From positions 992,001-1,056,000 of the forward strand of contig NZ_JACCFO010000001.1 in the NCBI RefSeq assembly GCF_013410565.1: a stretch of 64,000 nt of DNA. The letters are read 5' to 3'. The position numbers were made by a program, and so were the translations under genes. Shown here piece by piece: positions 16,692 to 24,989 of the stretch. The notes below the pieces were generated by a model, which saw nothing but the letters and a program-made list of their open reading frames with translations, was not told the DNA's origin and ran no database searches. The first letter of the stretch is position 1; the number at the start of each line of letters is the position of its first letter. This DNA comes from Streptomonospora nanhaiensis. Its GTDB lineage: Bacteria; Actinomycetota; Actinomycetes; Streptosporangiales; Streptosporangiaceae.

Positions 16692-18296
16692 TTGCCCGCC
16701 ATCCTACCGCCCGCGCGCAGTGCCGCGTGGCCCAAACGACGCAGGTTCCTGGGAATCGGCACCGCCTCGGCCGCCGCCGTCGCGCTGGGCACCGGCCTGT
16801 TCGCCTCGGCGCCGGCCTCCGCCGACAACCGCCGCTCCCCCGGCTACCCGTTCACCCTGGGTGTCGCCTCGGGCGACCCCGCCCACGACGGCTTCGTGCT
16901 GTGGACCCGGCTGGCGCCCGAGCCGCTGGCCGAGGACGGCTCGGGCGGCATGCCGCCCGAGCCGGTCGACGTGGAGTACGAGGTGGCGCTGGACTCCCGG
17001 TTCACCCGCGTGGTGCGGCGCGGCAGTGCCGTGGCCTCCCCCGAACTGGGCCACTCGGTGCACCCGGAGATCACCGGGCTGAGCCCGGCCCGGGAGTACC
17101 ACTACCGCTTCCGCGCGCTCAACGAGATCAGCCCGGCGGGCACGGCCCGCACCGCGCCGCCGCCGACCTCGCTGACCGGCGGGCTGGCGTTCGCGTTCGT
17201 GTCGTGCCAGAAGTGGGACCAGGGCCACTACACCGCCTACGAGCACCTGGCCCAGGAGGATTTGGACCTGGTGCTGCATCTGGGCGACTACATCTACGAG
17301 TACCCCATCGAGGGCGACCTGCGCGGCACCGTGCCCGACCACCTGCTGGTGGAGACCACCCGCCTTGAGCACTACCGGGTGCGCTACGGGCTGTACAAGT
17401 CCGACCCCCACCTCCAGGCCGCCCACGCCCGGTTCTCCTGGGTGGTCACCCCCGACGACCACGAGGTCGACAACAACTGGGCCGACGAGATCTCCCAGGA
17501 CGACGACCCGCCCGAGGAGTTCCTGGACCGGCGCGCCCAGGCGTTCCAGGCCTACTACGAGAACATGCCGCTGCGGCGGGCCTCCATGCCGGTGGGCCCC
17601 GACATGGGCCTGCACCGCCGCCTGCCCTACGGGCGGCTGGCCGACTTCACCATGCTCGACACCCGCCAGTACCGCGACGACCAGCCCTGCGGCGGCCGGA
17701 TCGTCGACGACTGCCCCGAGCGCTTCGCCGAGGACCACTCCATCCTGGGCGAGGCCCAGCGGGAGTGGCTGATCGACGGGTTCCGCCGGTCCCAGGCGCG
17801 CTGGCACGTGCTGGGCAACCAGTCGCCGATGACCCAGACCGACCACCTGGAGGGCGAGGCCGAGCGGGTGTGGACCGACCCCTGGGACGGCTACGCCGCC
17901 GACCGCGAGCGGGTGCTGACCGCCGCCGTGGAGGAGGGGGTGCACAACCTGGTCGTGGTGACCGGCGACCGCCACCAGAACTACGCGGCCGACCTCAAGG
18001 CCGACTACCGCGACGAGGACGCGGCCACGGTGGCCGCGGAGTTCGTGGGGACCTCGGTGGCCACCGGGGGCGACGGCCAGGACATCGGCGAGCAGGGGCG
18101 GGCGTTCCTGGCGGCCAACCCGCACTTCCACTTCGTCAACGAGCAGCGCGGCTACGTGCGCTGCCGGGTGACGCCGCGCGAGTGGCGGACCGACTTCCGC
18201 GTGGTGCCCTACGTGAGCCGGCCGGGGGCGCCCGTCTCGACCCGGGCGACCTTCGTGGTCGAGGACGGGCAGCCGGGGGTGGTGCAGTCGGCCTGA
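16692..18296 (+). CDS. phoD: secreted PhoD-family alkaline phosphatase
   Basis: A 534-residue protein with a Tat signal (KRRRFLGIG, hydrophobic stretch, cleavage after ASA). An N-terminal sandwich domain precedes the metallophosphatase domain with SCQKWDQGHYTAY, LHLGDYIYEY, VVTPDDHEVDNNW and VVVTGDRHQNYA, which supply the metal ligands of PhoD enzymes. It releases phosphate from phosphodiesters or monoesters outside the cell. The TTG at 16692 follows GGAGG by six bases. A degenerate PHO box upstream would give phosphate control. Confidence 0.93.
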   Translation: MPAILPPARSAAWPKRRRFLGIGTASAAAVALGTGLFASAPASADNRRSPGYPFTLGVASGDPAHDGFVLWTRLAPEPLAEDGSGGMPPEPVDVEYEVALDSRFTRVVRRGSAVASPELGHSVHPEITGLSPAREYHYRFRALNEISPAGTARTAPPPTSLTGGLAFAFVSCQKWDQGHYTAYEHLAQEDLDLVLHLGDYIYEYPIEGDLRGTVPDHLLVETTRLEHYRVRYGLYKSDPHLQAAHARFSWVVTPDDHEVDNNWADEISQDDDPPEEFLDRRAQAFQAYYENMPLRRASMPVGPDMGLHRRLPYGRLADFTMLDTRQYRDDQPCGGRIVDDCPERFAEDHSILGEAQREWLIDGFRRSQARWHVLGNQSPMTQTDHLEGEAERVWTDPWDGYAADRERVLTAAVEEGVHNLVVVTGDRHQNYAADLKADYRDEDAATVAAEFVGTSVATGGDGQDIGEQGRAFLAANPHFHFVNEQRGYVRCRVTPREWRTDFRVVPYVSRPGAPVSTRATFVVEDGQPGVVQSA

Positions 18297-18307
18297 CGCC
18301 GCGCGCG

Positions 18308-18352
18308 CCGGGCGCCCGGCCGGCGGGCCCGGCCCGCCGGCCGGGCGCCCGG
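18308..18352. terminator. bidirectional hairpin between phoD and rraA-like gene
   Basis: A perfect 21-bp GC-only stem with a 3-base loop sits between two converging genes (stops at 18296 and 18358). It would serve both. Confidence 0.7.
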
Positions 18353-18357
18353 GGTCC

Positions 18358-19032
18358 TCAGCCGGCCCGCTCGGCCGAGCGGGCGGCGCTGACGGCGGCC
18401 CCCTCCCAGCCGGCCACCCGCGAGGGGTCGAGGTTGAGCAGGTCCAAGGTGGACTTGCCCGAGCACAGGGCGTCGAGCACCTCCTGGTCGTGGGAGACCG
18501 ACTCCACGGCCGCCGCGACGATCTGGGTGACGCGGCCGCGCGGCAGGCACACCACGCCGTCGTCGTCGGCGACGATCCAGTCGCCGCGGCGCACGGGCGC
18601 GGGCGGGTGGTCGGCGGTGAACACGATCTCGCGGCCCACGGCGCCCCCGGCGTCGTGGCCGGGCTCGCGCACCGAGACCCCGGCGCTGACCACGGGCAGC
18701 CCCGTGCGGGCGATGGCGGCGACGTCGCGCACGCAGCCGTCGACCACGATCCCGCTGACGCCGCGCAGGCGGGCGGCCACGGCCAGGATCTCGTCCACGT
18801 AGCCGTACTCGGGCTCGCCGGAGACGTCCACGACCAGCGCCGACTCGCGCGGCGCCTGGGCGACGGCCACGTGGACGGCGAGGTTGTCGCCCGGTGCGCA
18901 GCGCACGGGCAGCGCCGCCGCGGCGAAGGCCGCGCCGGGCCAGACCGGGAACAGGTGCGAGCCCAGCGGCCGCGCGCCGGACCGAGTCAGCGCGGCCGTC
19001 CCTATCGCCGTCAAGGTGTCCGCAAGCGCCAC
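18358..19032 (-). CDS. RraA-like / demethylmenaquinone methyltransferase-fold protein
   Basis: A 224-residue member of the RraA superfamily, which contains HMG/CHA aldolases, oxaloacetate decarboxylases and RNase E inhibitor homologues. The family glycine-rich motifs appear as GDNLAVHVAVAQAPRESALV and IVVDGCVRDVAAIA, and DWIVADDDGVVCLPR follows. GTG 19032 is chosen because GGAGG lies five bases before it. RraA-type enzymes commonly act as metal-dependent aldolases or decarboxylases on pyruvate-derived acids; which reaction applies here is unknown. Confidence 0.8.
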   Translation of the reverse strand: MALADTLTAIGTAALTRSGARPLGSHLFPVWPGAAFAAAALPVRCAPGDNLAVHVAVAQAPRESALVVDVSGEPEYGYVDEILAVAARLRGVSGIVVDGCVRDVAAIARTGLPVVSAGVSVREPGHDAGGAVGREIVFTADHPPAPVRRGDWIVADDDGVVCLPRGRVTQIVAAAVESVSHDQEVLDALCSGKSTLDLLNLDPSRVAGWEGAAVSAARSAERAG

Positions 19033-19234
19033 GTCAGCCTCCCATTGCAACCGCGCCTGGCGGGCCGCCCGTCCGCGGGGCCGCGGACCCGCCCCGAGGG
19101 CGGGCCCGGGCGGCGCGCGGCGCGGGGAGGGCCACGGCACCTCCCCGGCGACCCGGCTGTTCATATACTCATGGGTAACTTAAGCGTGACGCAAGACATA
19201 CCGCACGGAAATCCGCAAAAAACGCTACCGGCGG

Positions 19235-20110
19235 TTACACCCCGCTGTCCTGCCCGCCCTCCCCGGTGAGGTCGGCCACCGCGTCCAGGGCGGCGCGGGC
19301 GGCGGCCACGTCGTGCACCCGGAACACCGCGGCGCCCTGCCAGGCGGCCACGGCCAGCACCGCCAGCGTGCCCGCGCGCCGGTCGTGCACCGGGGCGTCC
19401 AGCGTCTCGCCGATGAAGTCCTTGTTGGACGCGGCCACCAGCACCGGCCACCCGGTGCGGACCAGTTCGCCCAGCCGGCGCGTGACCTCCAGCGAGTGGT
19501 AGGTGTTCTTGCCGAAGTCGTGGGTGGGGTCGATCAGCACCCGGTCGGGCGGCACCCCCAGCGCCACGGCGCGGCGGGCCAGGGCGGTCACCCGGTCCAC
19601 CACGTCGGCCACCACGTCGCGGTAGCGCACGCGGTGGGGGTCGGTGCGCGGCCCCAGGCCGCCGGTGTGGCTGCACACCAGCCCCGCGCCCGCCGCGGCG
19701 GCCACGGCGGCCAGGGCGGGGTCGGCGCCCGACCAGGTGTCGTTGACCAGGTCGGCGCCCGCCTCGGTGCAGACCCGCGCGACCTCGGCGCGCCAGGTGT
19801 CCGCCGAGAGCACGATGGCCGGGTGGCGCTCGCGCAGCCGCGCCAGCAGCGGCGCCGTGCGGTCGATCTCCTCGGCGGGGCTGACCCGGGCGCCGCGCCC
19901 CGCCTTCACCCCGCCGACGTCGATGATGTCGGCGCCGTGCGCCACGGCCTCGTCGGCGGCGCGCAGCGCCGCGTCGAGGGCGAAGGTGGCGCCCGCGTCG
20001 TAGAAGGAGTCGGGCGTGCGGTTGACGACCGCCATGACGGCGGGGCGGCCGGGACCGAACTCCCGGCCGCGCAGCCGCAGCACTCCCCCGGGCACGCGGC
20101 CCTGGCCCAT
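19235..20110 (-). CDS. dihydropteroate synthase homologue, FolP2-like
   Basis: A 291-residue TIM-barrel protein of the DHPS family. It carries VNRTPDSFYD where true FolP1 enzymes have VNVTPDSFSDGG, and IDVGGVKAG, SADTWRAEVA, LVNDTWSG and IDPTHDFGKNTYHSLEVTRR further on. These match mycobacterial FolP2, a paralogue that did not complement DHPS loss in the M. leprae work I recall. Folate synthesis activity should therefore not be assumed. ATG 20110 has GGGAGGG upstream. No other folate gene is nearby. Confidence 0.8.
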   Translation of the reverse strand: MGQGRVPGGVLRLRGREFGPGRPAVMAVVNRTPDSFYDAGATFALDAALRAADEAVAHGADIIDVGGVKAGRGARVSPAEEIDRTAPLLARLRERHPAIVLSADTWRAEVARVCTEAGADLVNDTWSGADPALAAVAAAAGAGLVCSHTGGLGPRTDPHRVRYRDVVADVVDRVTALARRAVALGVPPDRVLIDPTHDFGKNTYHSLEVTRRLGELVRTGWPVLVAASNKDFIGETLDAPVHDRRAGTLAVLAVAAWQGAAVFRVHDVAAARAALDAVADLTGEGGQDSGV

Positions 20111-20222
20111 GTCCGCCCTCCCCGCGGCGCCGCGGAACCCCCTCCCGCCGGCACCTGCTCGACCACCCGGCGCCCCCTCCGGCACCCGGCACGCGCGCGC
20201 GGGCGCGGTGCCCGCGCCCGGG

Positions 20223-21167
20223 TCAGCGGGCCGCCCCCACCGCGGCCTCGGCCGGCGGCGCGCCCTCGCCGGCGCCGGGGGCGGCGCCGGCTCCGTGGCG
20301 CTCCTTGGCCACCACCAGGTGCTCCCAGGTCTCGACGTAGCTCGCCTCGGGACAGGACCGCACCGACTCCAGCGCCTCCACCAGCGCGGCGCGGTCGGGC
20401 GCGGTCGCGGTGCCGACGAGGTCGTAGCGCCCGAACCCGGTGGCGAGGAACGACACCCCCGCCAGCGTACCCAGCCGGGACGCCACCGCGGCGGCGTCGC
20501 CGCGGCAGCGCACGCCGAATCCGACCTGCTCGTTGGCGCCCACCACCGAGGGCTCCACGATCGCGGTGACGTGGACGACCCCGGCCTCGATCAGCCGCAC
20601 CACCCGCGAGCGGGCGGCGGCCTGCGACAGCCCGACCTGGCGCGCCAGCTCGGCGTAGGAGGCGCGCCCGTCCTGCTGCAGGTGGCGCACCAGCCGCCAG
20701 TCCAGCGGGTCGATGGCGATGCCGCGTAGCGGCCGCACGCTGCTGTAGGCGTCCTTGACGATGGCGCCGCCGCGGAACGTCTCGGCGCCCTCCACGCCGG
20801 GCAGCGCGCGCAGCTCGGCCAGCTCCGCCGCCAGCGCGTCGTCGTCGCGCACCCGGACGTGGGCCACGACCGGGAAGCGCCCGGCCGTGTGCGCGGCGAA
20901 CACGACCGCCTCGCGCCCCGTCAGCTCCTCCAGGACCGGCCTGACCGGACCGGAAACACGGAATGAAATGTGCGCGAACACCTCCATCCCCAGGACACCG
21001 GCGTGCAGGACCCCCACGATCCGGATCGCCCCGGCGCAGACGAGCTGCTTGACGCGCGCCCGTACCGCCGTCCGGGACAGTCCGACCCCGTCCGCCAGCG
21101 CCTGGTATGTGGCCCTTCCGTCCCCCTGCAGCGCCCTCATGAGCGCGGCATCGACCGCATCGAGCAC
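20223..21167 (-). CDS. Lrp/AsnC-family regulator with duplicated domains
   Basis: This regulator of about 314 residues is a tandem duplication. Helix-turn-helix 1 (DAALMRALQGDGRATYQALA, LSRTAVRARVKQL) and a RAM-type effector domain are followed by helix-turn-helix 2 (DWRLVRHLQQDGRASYAELA, LSQAAARSRVVRL) and a second RAM domain. Typical Lrp proteins are half this length. The GTG at 21167 is preferred because GAGGGAAAGG lies upstream; an ATG at 21239 is possible. Lrp proteins sense amino acids and often autoregulate. The next divergent gene is the LCP gene, 375 bp away. Confidence 0.87.
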   Translation of the reverse strand: MLDAVDAALMRALQGDGRATYQALADGVGLSRTAVRARVKQLVCAGAIRIVGVLHAGVLGMEVFAHISFRVSGPVRPVLEELTGREAVVFAAHTAGRFPVVAHVRVRDDDALAAELAELRALPGVEGAETFRGGAIVKDAYSSVRPLRGIAIDPLDWRLVRHLQQDGRASYAELARQVGLSQAAARSRVVRLIEAGVVHVTAIVEPSVVGANEQVGFGVRCRGDAAAVASRLGTLAGVSFLATGFGRYDLVGTATAPDRAALVEALESVRSCPEASYVETWEHLVVAKERHGAGAAPGAGEGAPPAEAAVGAAR

Positions 21168-21542
21168 GATGTCATGCCTTTCCCTCGCATGTCGGCGCCC
21201 ATTCCCCCCGGGCGCCGCCCCTCCCTGCGGCCAGATCATGGCAGTTGTGGCGACGGTTAACTACTGATCACGAAAGAAACAAGGACGACTTTGGCCGTCC
21301 ATGCTCGGAGATAGCGACATTCAACTTCATTCAGTCACGTATACCGACATCGCAGACACGTAACGAACAGGCCGTGGTTCGCCTCACGTGTGCGAACAAC
21401 TCCGGCAAAGCGAGACACTGTTGTCCGGCATGTTCGGCGCCCCGCGCGGTAGGAGAAGGGGAAGTATGTCCTTCCGCGCCGTGATTCGTCCTCGAATCGG
21501 ATGCGGGCGCCACCAGGGGACGGGCGGTCAGAAGGGAATCCC
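21168..21542. other. AT-richer divergent intergenic region
   Basis: 375 bp between the Lrp-type gene and the LCP gene. Base composition is clearly lower in GC than the neighbours around 21240-21440. It must hold both promoters. A short frame with a good GGGGAAG site opens at ATG 21466 but runs into the LCP gene in another phase, and I do not accept it as a gene. No hairpin terminator or RNA was recognised. Confidence 0.4.
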
Positions 21543-23120
21543 ATGGCACAGCGAGGGGACCGGTCGGAGCCACGGGGGCCGGCGGCCGCCGCCCGGCCCG
21601 CGAGTACCTGGCGAGCGCTGCTGTGGACGGCGGGGTCGCTCCCGCTGCCCGGCCTGGCCCACCTGCGCATGCGCCGGCGCGTGCTCGGCTGGACCGTGCT
21701 GGGCTGCTACCTCGCGATGATCGCCGCCCTGGTGGTGGCCGGCGTACTGCTGATGCGCGGCGACCTGGCGCAGGGCGCGCGCCTGGCGGTGCAGGGCCGC
21801 TACCTGGCCGCGGCCTCCGCAGCCGTGTTCGCGGTGGCGGTGCTGTGGATGACCGTCGTCGTGCACTCCTGGGTGATCACCCGGCCGCCGTCCTCGGGGC
21901 GGATGGCCCGCGCCGGCGGCGTGGTCATCGTGGCGGTGCTGTGCCTGTGCATCGCCGCCCCGGCCGCCCAGGCCCTGCGCACCACCTACACCGCCTACGA
22001 CACCATCAACTCGGTGTTCGGCCCCGAGGACGAGGACGCGCCGCACGACGCGGCCAACCCCTGGGGCGACCAGGACCGCGTCAACGTGCTGCTGCTGGGC
22101 GGCGACTCCGGCAGCAACCGCTACGGCATGCGCACCGACAGCATGATCGTGGCCAGCATCGACGTCACCCACGGCGACGTGGTGCTGATCGGCCTGCCGC
22201 GCAACCTGGAGAACGCGCAGTTCCCCAAGGGCACCGCCCTGGCCGAGGCGTACCCGCCGCCCTACGGCTTCGACAACCTCCTCAACGAGGTCTACCAGAC
22301 GGTGGCCGAGGACCCCGAGCGCCTGGCCATCGACCCCACGGTCAAGGACCCCGCGGCCGACACCCTCAAGCACGTGATCGCCAACCTCACCGACCTGGAC
22401 CTGGACTACTACGCCCTGGTCGACATGAAGGGGTTCGAGTCGCTGATCGACGCCATCGGCGGCATCGACGTGCACATCGACGAGCCCATCCCCTACGGCG
22501 AGGAGGGCGACGTCCTGGAGGCCGGCGACCAGCACCTCAACGGCAACGAGGCTTTGTGGTACGGGCGCAGCCGGGTCAACAGCGACGACTACGCGCGCAT
22601 GGGTCGCCAGGGCTGCCTGCTGATGTACGTGGCCGAGCAGACCGAGCCCACCACCCTGCTCACCAGCTTCCAGGAGCTGGCGGGGGCCACCAAGCAGACG
22701 CTGCGCACCGACATCCCGCAGTCCAAGCTGCCGGCCTTCATCGACCTGGCCGAGCTGGTCACCAGCGAGGGCGAGATGGCGACCCTGCAGCTGTCGCCCC
22801 CGCAGGTCAACACCGCCCACCCCGACTGGAAGCAGATCCGCGACCTCATCGAGGACGCGATCAACGAGCAGGAGGAGGGGCAGGCCGCGCAGGGCGGCGA
22901 GGCCGCCGAGGACGACGCCGTGACGCCGCGGAGCACGCCCAGCGGCGAGGACCCCGCCGACGAGAGCGCCGCCGACGGCCAGAACGGCCGGCAGGGCACG
23001 CAGCAGCAGGGCGACCAGACCGAGTGGCAGGAGTACACCGGGCTGGCCGAGCCCTCCCCCACCACCCCGGGCCGCCAGGTCGGCGAGGACGCGACCGCGC
23101 TGGAGACCATCTGCCCCTGA
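21543..23120 (+). CDS. LytR-CpsA-Psr family cell-wall polymer ligase
   Basis: A 525-residue membrane protein. Several hydrophobic segments lie in the first 160 residues, followed by the extracytoplasmic LCP domain: RVNVLLLGGDSGSNRYGMRT, DSMIVASIDVTHGDVVLIGLPRNL, DYYALVDMKGFESLIDAIGG and ALWYGRSRVNSDDYARMGRQ. These Arg and Asp residues bind the polyprenyl pyrophosphate and Mg. The C-terminal 90 residues are acidic and low complexity. The family attaches teichoic-acid-like or other glycopolymers to peptidoglycan. ATG 21543 follows a GAAGGG site. Confidence 0.93.
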   Translation: MAQRGDRSEPRGPAAAARPASTWRALLWTAGSLPLPGLAHLRMRRRVLGWTVLGCYLAMIAALVVAGVLLMRGDLAQGARLAVQGRYLAAASAAVFAVAVLWMTVVVHSWVITRPPSSGRMARAGGVVIVAVLCLCIAAPAAQALRTTYTAYDTINSVFGPEDEDAPHDAANPWGDQDRVNVLLLGGDSGSNRYGMRTDSMIVASIDVTHGDVVLIGLPRNLENAQFPKGTALAEAYPPPYGFDNLLNEVYQTVAEDPERLAIDPTVKDPAADTLKHVIANLTDLDLDYYALVDMKGFESLIDAIGGIDVHIDEPIPYGEEGDVLEAGDQHLNGNEALWYGRSRVNSDDYARMGRQGCLLMYVAEQTEPTTLLTSFQELAGATKQTLRTDIPQSKLPAFIDLAELVTSEGEMATLQLSPPQVNTAHPDWKQIRDLIEDAINEQEEGQAAQGGEAAEDDAVTPRSTPSGEDPADESAADGQNGRQGTQQQGDQTEWQEYTGLAEPSPTTPGRQVGEDATALETICP

Positions 23121-23148
23121 CCCCCGCCGGCCGCCCCTGACACCGCCC

Positions 23149-23180
23149 TGCGCGGGCGCCGCCCACGCGGCGCCCGCGCA
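23149..23180. terminator. hairpin between LCP and flavin reductase genes
   Basis: A perfect 14-bp stem (TGCGCGGGCGCCGC and complement) with loop CCAC lies between converging genes. Confidence 0.65.
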
Positions 23181-23207
23181 CCCGCGAAGGGCGCCGGGCG
23201 GCCCCGC

Positions 23208-23768
23208 TCAGGCGGTGAAGCGGCCGTAGCGCCCGCGGTGGTAGAGGAGGGGGCGCTCGGTGTCCTCGGAGACGTGCGCCTGGGCCACCCGGCCCACGAC
23301 CAGCCAGTGGTCGCCCACCGCGAGGACGTCGTGCTTGAGGCACAGCACGTGCCCGGCTGCGCCCTGCAGCAGCGGCAGGCCGTCGGCGCCGCGCCGCCAG
23401 CGGGTGGGGTGGGCGAAGCGGTCGATCCCGCGCGTGGCGAAGCGCGCGGCGACCTCGCGCTGGTCCTCGCCGAGGATGTTGACCGCGAAGGAGGGCGCAC
23501 CGCGCAGCGCGGGCCAGCTTCCCGAGCGGTCGTCGATGTAGAAGGACACCAGCGGGGGGTCGAGGCTGACGCTGGTGAAGGAGGTGGCGGTCACGCCCAC
23601 CGGCCCCTGGGCGCCCTCGGCCGTCACCACGACCACCCCGGCGGCGTGGGCGCCCATGACGCGCCGGAAGGCGTCGGCCGACAGCGCGCCGTCCCGGGCC
23701 AGCCGCCGCCCGCCGTGCTCGTCCGAACCGGTTGCCGCCTCCGCCGAAGTGCGCACGCACGCCTCCAT
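23208..23768 (-). CDS. flavin reductase-like, FMN-binding split-barrel protein
   Basis: A 186-residue protein with the flavin reductase domain: AFRRVMGAHAAGVVVVTAEG, GVTATSFTSVSLDPPLVSFY (FMN-binding), FAVNILGEDQREVAARFA and GDHWLVVGRVAQAHV. Such proteins supply reduced flavin to a two-component monooxygenase. No partner oxygenase is adjacent. The start at 23768 begins MEACVRTS and leaves a short Gly-rich tail before the domain; other starts upstream are unlikely given the low-complexity Pro/Arg sequence there. Confidence 0.88.
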   Translation of the reverse strand: MEACVRTSAEAATGSDEHGGRRLARDGALSADAFRRVMGAHAAGVVVVTAEGAQGPVGVTATSFTSVSLDPPLVSFYIDDRSGSWPALRGAPSFAVNILGEDQREVAARFATRGIDRFAHPTRWRRGADGLPLLQGAAGHVLCLKHDVLAVGDHWLVVGRVAQAHVSEDTERPLLYHRGRYGRFTA

Positions 23769-24115
23769 CCGCCGGCCGGGTCGGCCGGGTCGTCGTCCCT
23801 GGGGTCGGCACCGGAGCGCCGAAAGCGCGCACCGGTCCCCCTGGCACAGCCGCGCCCGCCGCGCCGGTATTCCCCGCCGCGGGGGGGGCGGTGGCGCGCC
23901 CCGGCAGGGCGCCGGAGGCGTGGCCGGTGCGCACGGCGGGCGGCGCGGGCGCGGGCGGCCACGCTCCGTGGCGCACCTCACCGCCTTGGCGGGGCCGCTG
24001 CGCCGCGTAGGGGCGGGGCGCGGGCCTGCGGCGGTCGCGCGGATGACTCAAACCATGACGGACCGTAACAATCAAAAGAGGGACTTCTGCCAACGAGACC
24101 GCTAAAGTCCGGCAT
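23769..24115. other. divergent intergenic region
   Basis: 347 bp between the flavin reductase gene and the M15-like gene. The first 250 bp are GC-rich with no convincing frame. The last 60 bp are AT-richer and end in TAAAGT (24103-24108), seven bases before ATG 24116, which fits a leaderless promoter. No RNA or repeat was seen. Confidence 0.4.
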
Positions 24116-24892
24116 ATGCACTCGCAGAGGAGGCCGCGGCCCGGCCGGACCGGCCGTGCCCGCCGCGCCCTCGTGCTCGCCGTGGTCGTCGCCCTGTGCG
24201 GAACAGGGCTGGCGGCCGCCGCCCCGTGGCTGCTGGCGCGGGCGGGCATCGACCTCGACCGCACGGCGCTGCCGTGGGCCGACCCCTGCTCGGTGGACAC
24301 CGGCGAGGGCACGGTCATGCTCACCCTGGCCCAGGCGCGGCGCGCCACGACGGCGGTGGCGCTGGAGGCGCGCGGCGAAGAGGGGCCCGACACCTCCGGC
24401 ATCGACCCGGCGGTGCTGCGGCGGCTGCGCGAAGGCCCGCCCGACGACGCCGGCCCCAGCCTGACCTGCCGCGCCTCCACCACCGACGGCCTGGAGCGCG
24501 AGGACCTCACCGAGACCGGGCTGACCCCGCGCGCACAGGCGGTGCTCGACGCGATGGGCGAGGTCTTCGGCGAGATGAGCCTGGGCGGCTACGAACCCGG
24601 CGGGATCGGCACCGGGCACGGCGAGGACTCCGCGCACTACGACGGCCGGGCGATCGACGTCTTCTACCGACCGGTCACCGAGGAGAACCGGCGGGAGGGC
24701 TGGCTGCTCGCGCACTGGCTGGTCGCCCACGCCGAGGAGCTGCACATCGCCAACGTCATCTTCGACGACAAGATCTGGAACGCGCGGGGCTCGCGCGGCG
24801 GCTGGTGGCCCTACCGCTCGCCCGATCCGAACAACGAGATCCTGCGCCACCTCGACCACGTGCACGTGGACGTCCAGGAGGGCGGCGACTAG
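24116..24892 (+). CDS. membrane-anchored M15/VanY-like protein
   Basis: A 258-residue protein with one N-terminal membrane anchor (RALVLAVVVALCGTGLAAAA) and an extracytoplasmic domain. The zinc-site pattern of LAS peptidases is visible: the stretch SAHYDGRAIDVFYRP with His and Asp, and HVHVDV near the C-terminus, separated by WWPYRSPDPNNE. Homologues in actinobacteria are often mislabelled heavy-metal transporters. A D,D- or L,D-peptidase role in peptidoglycan is inferred. The start lies seven bases after a TAAAGT hexamer, suggesting a leaderless mRNA. Confidence 0.75.
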   Translation: MHSQRRPRPGRTGRARRALVLAVVVALCGTGLAAAAPWLLARAGIDLDRTALPWADPCSVDTGEGTVMLTLAQARRATTAVALEARGEEGPDTSGIDPAVLRRLREGPPDDAGPSLTCRASTTDGLEREDLTETGLTPRAQAVLDAMGEVFGEMSLGGYEPGGIGTGHGEDSAHYDGRAIDVFYRPVTEENRREGWLLAHWLVAHAEELHIANVIFDDKIWNARGSRGGWWPYRSPDPNNEILRHLDHVHVDVQEGGD

Positions 24893-24899
24893 CGGCGGG

Positions 24900-24940
24900 C
24901 CGGGTGCGGCCGCGCGCCACGCGCGTGCGGCCGCACCCGG
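24900..24940. terminator. bidirectional hairpin
   Basis: A perfect 14-bp stem (CCGGGTGCGGCCGC and complement) with a 13-base loop lies between the converging M15-like and MFS genes. Confidence 0.6.
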
Positions 24941-24989
24941 GAGCGCCGCCCCCCGGAGGCCCCCGGACGGCGCCCGGGAGCCGCGCGGC

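Noticed and set aside
21466-21720. Small gene starting at ATG 21466 with a good ribosome site
   Set aside because: It overlaps the start of the LCP gene in another phase and the product has no recognisable feature. The SD-like string could serve as a spurious match in a purine-rich leader.
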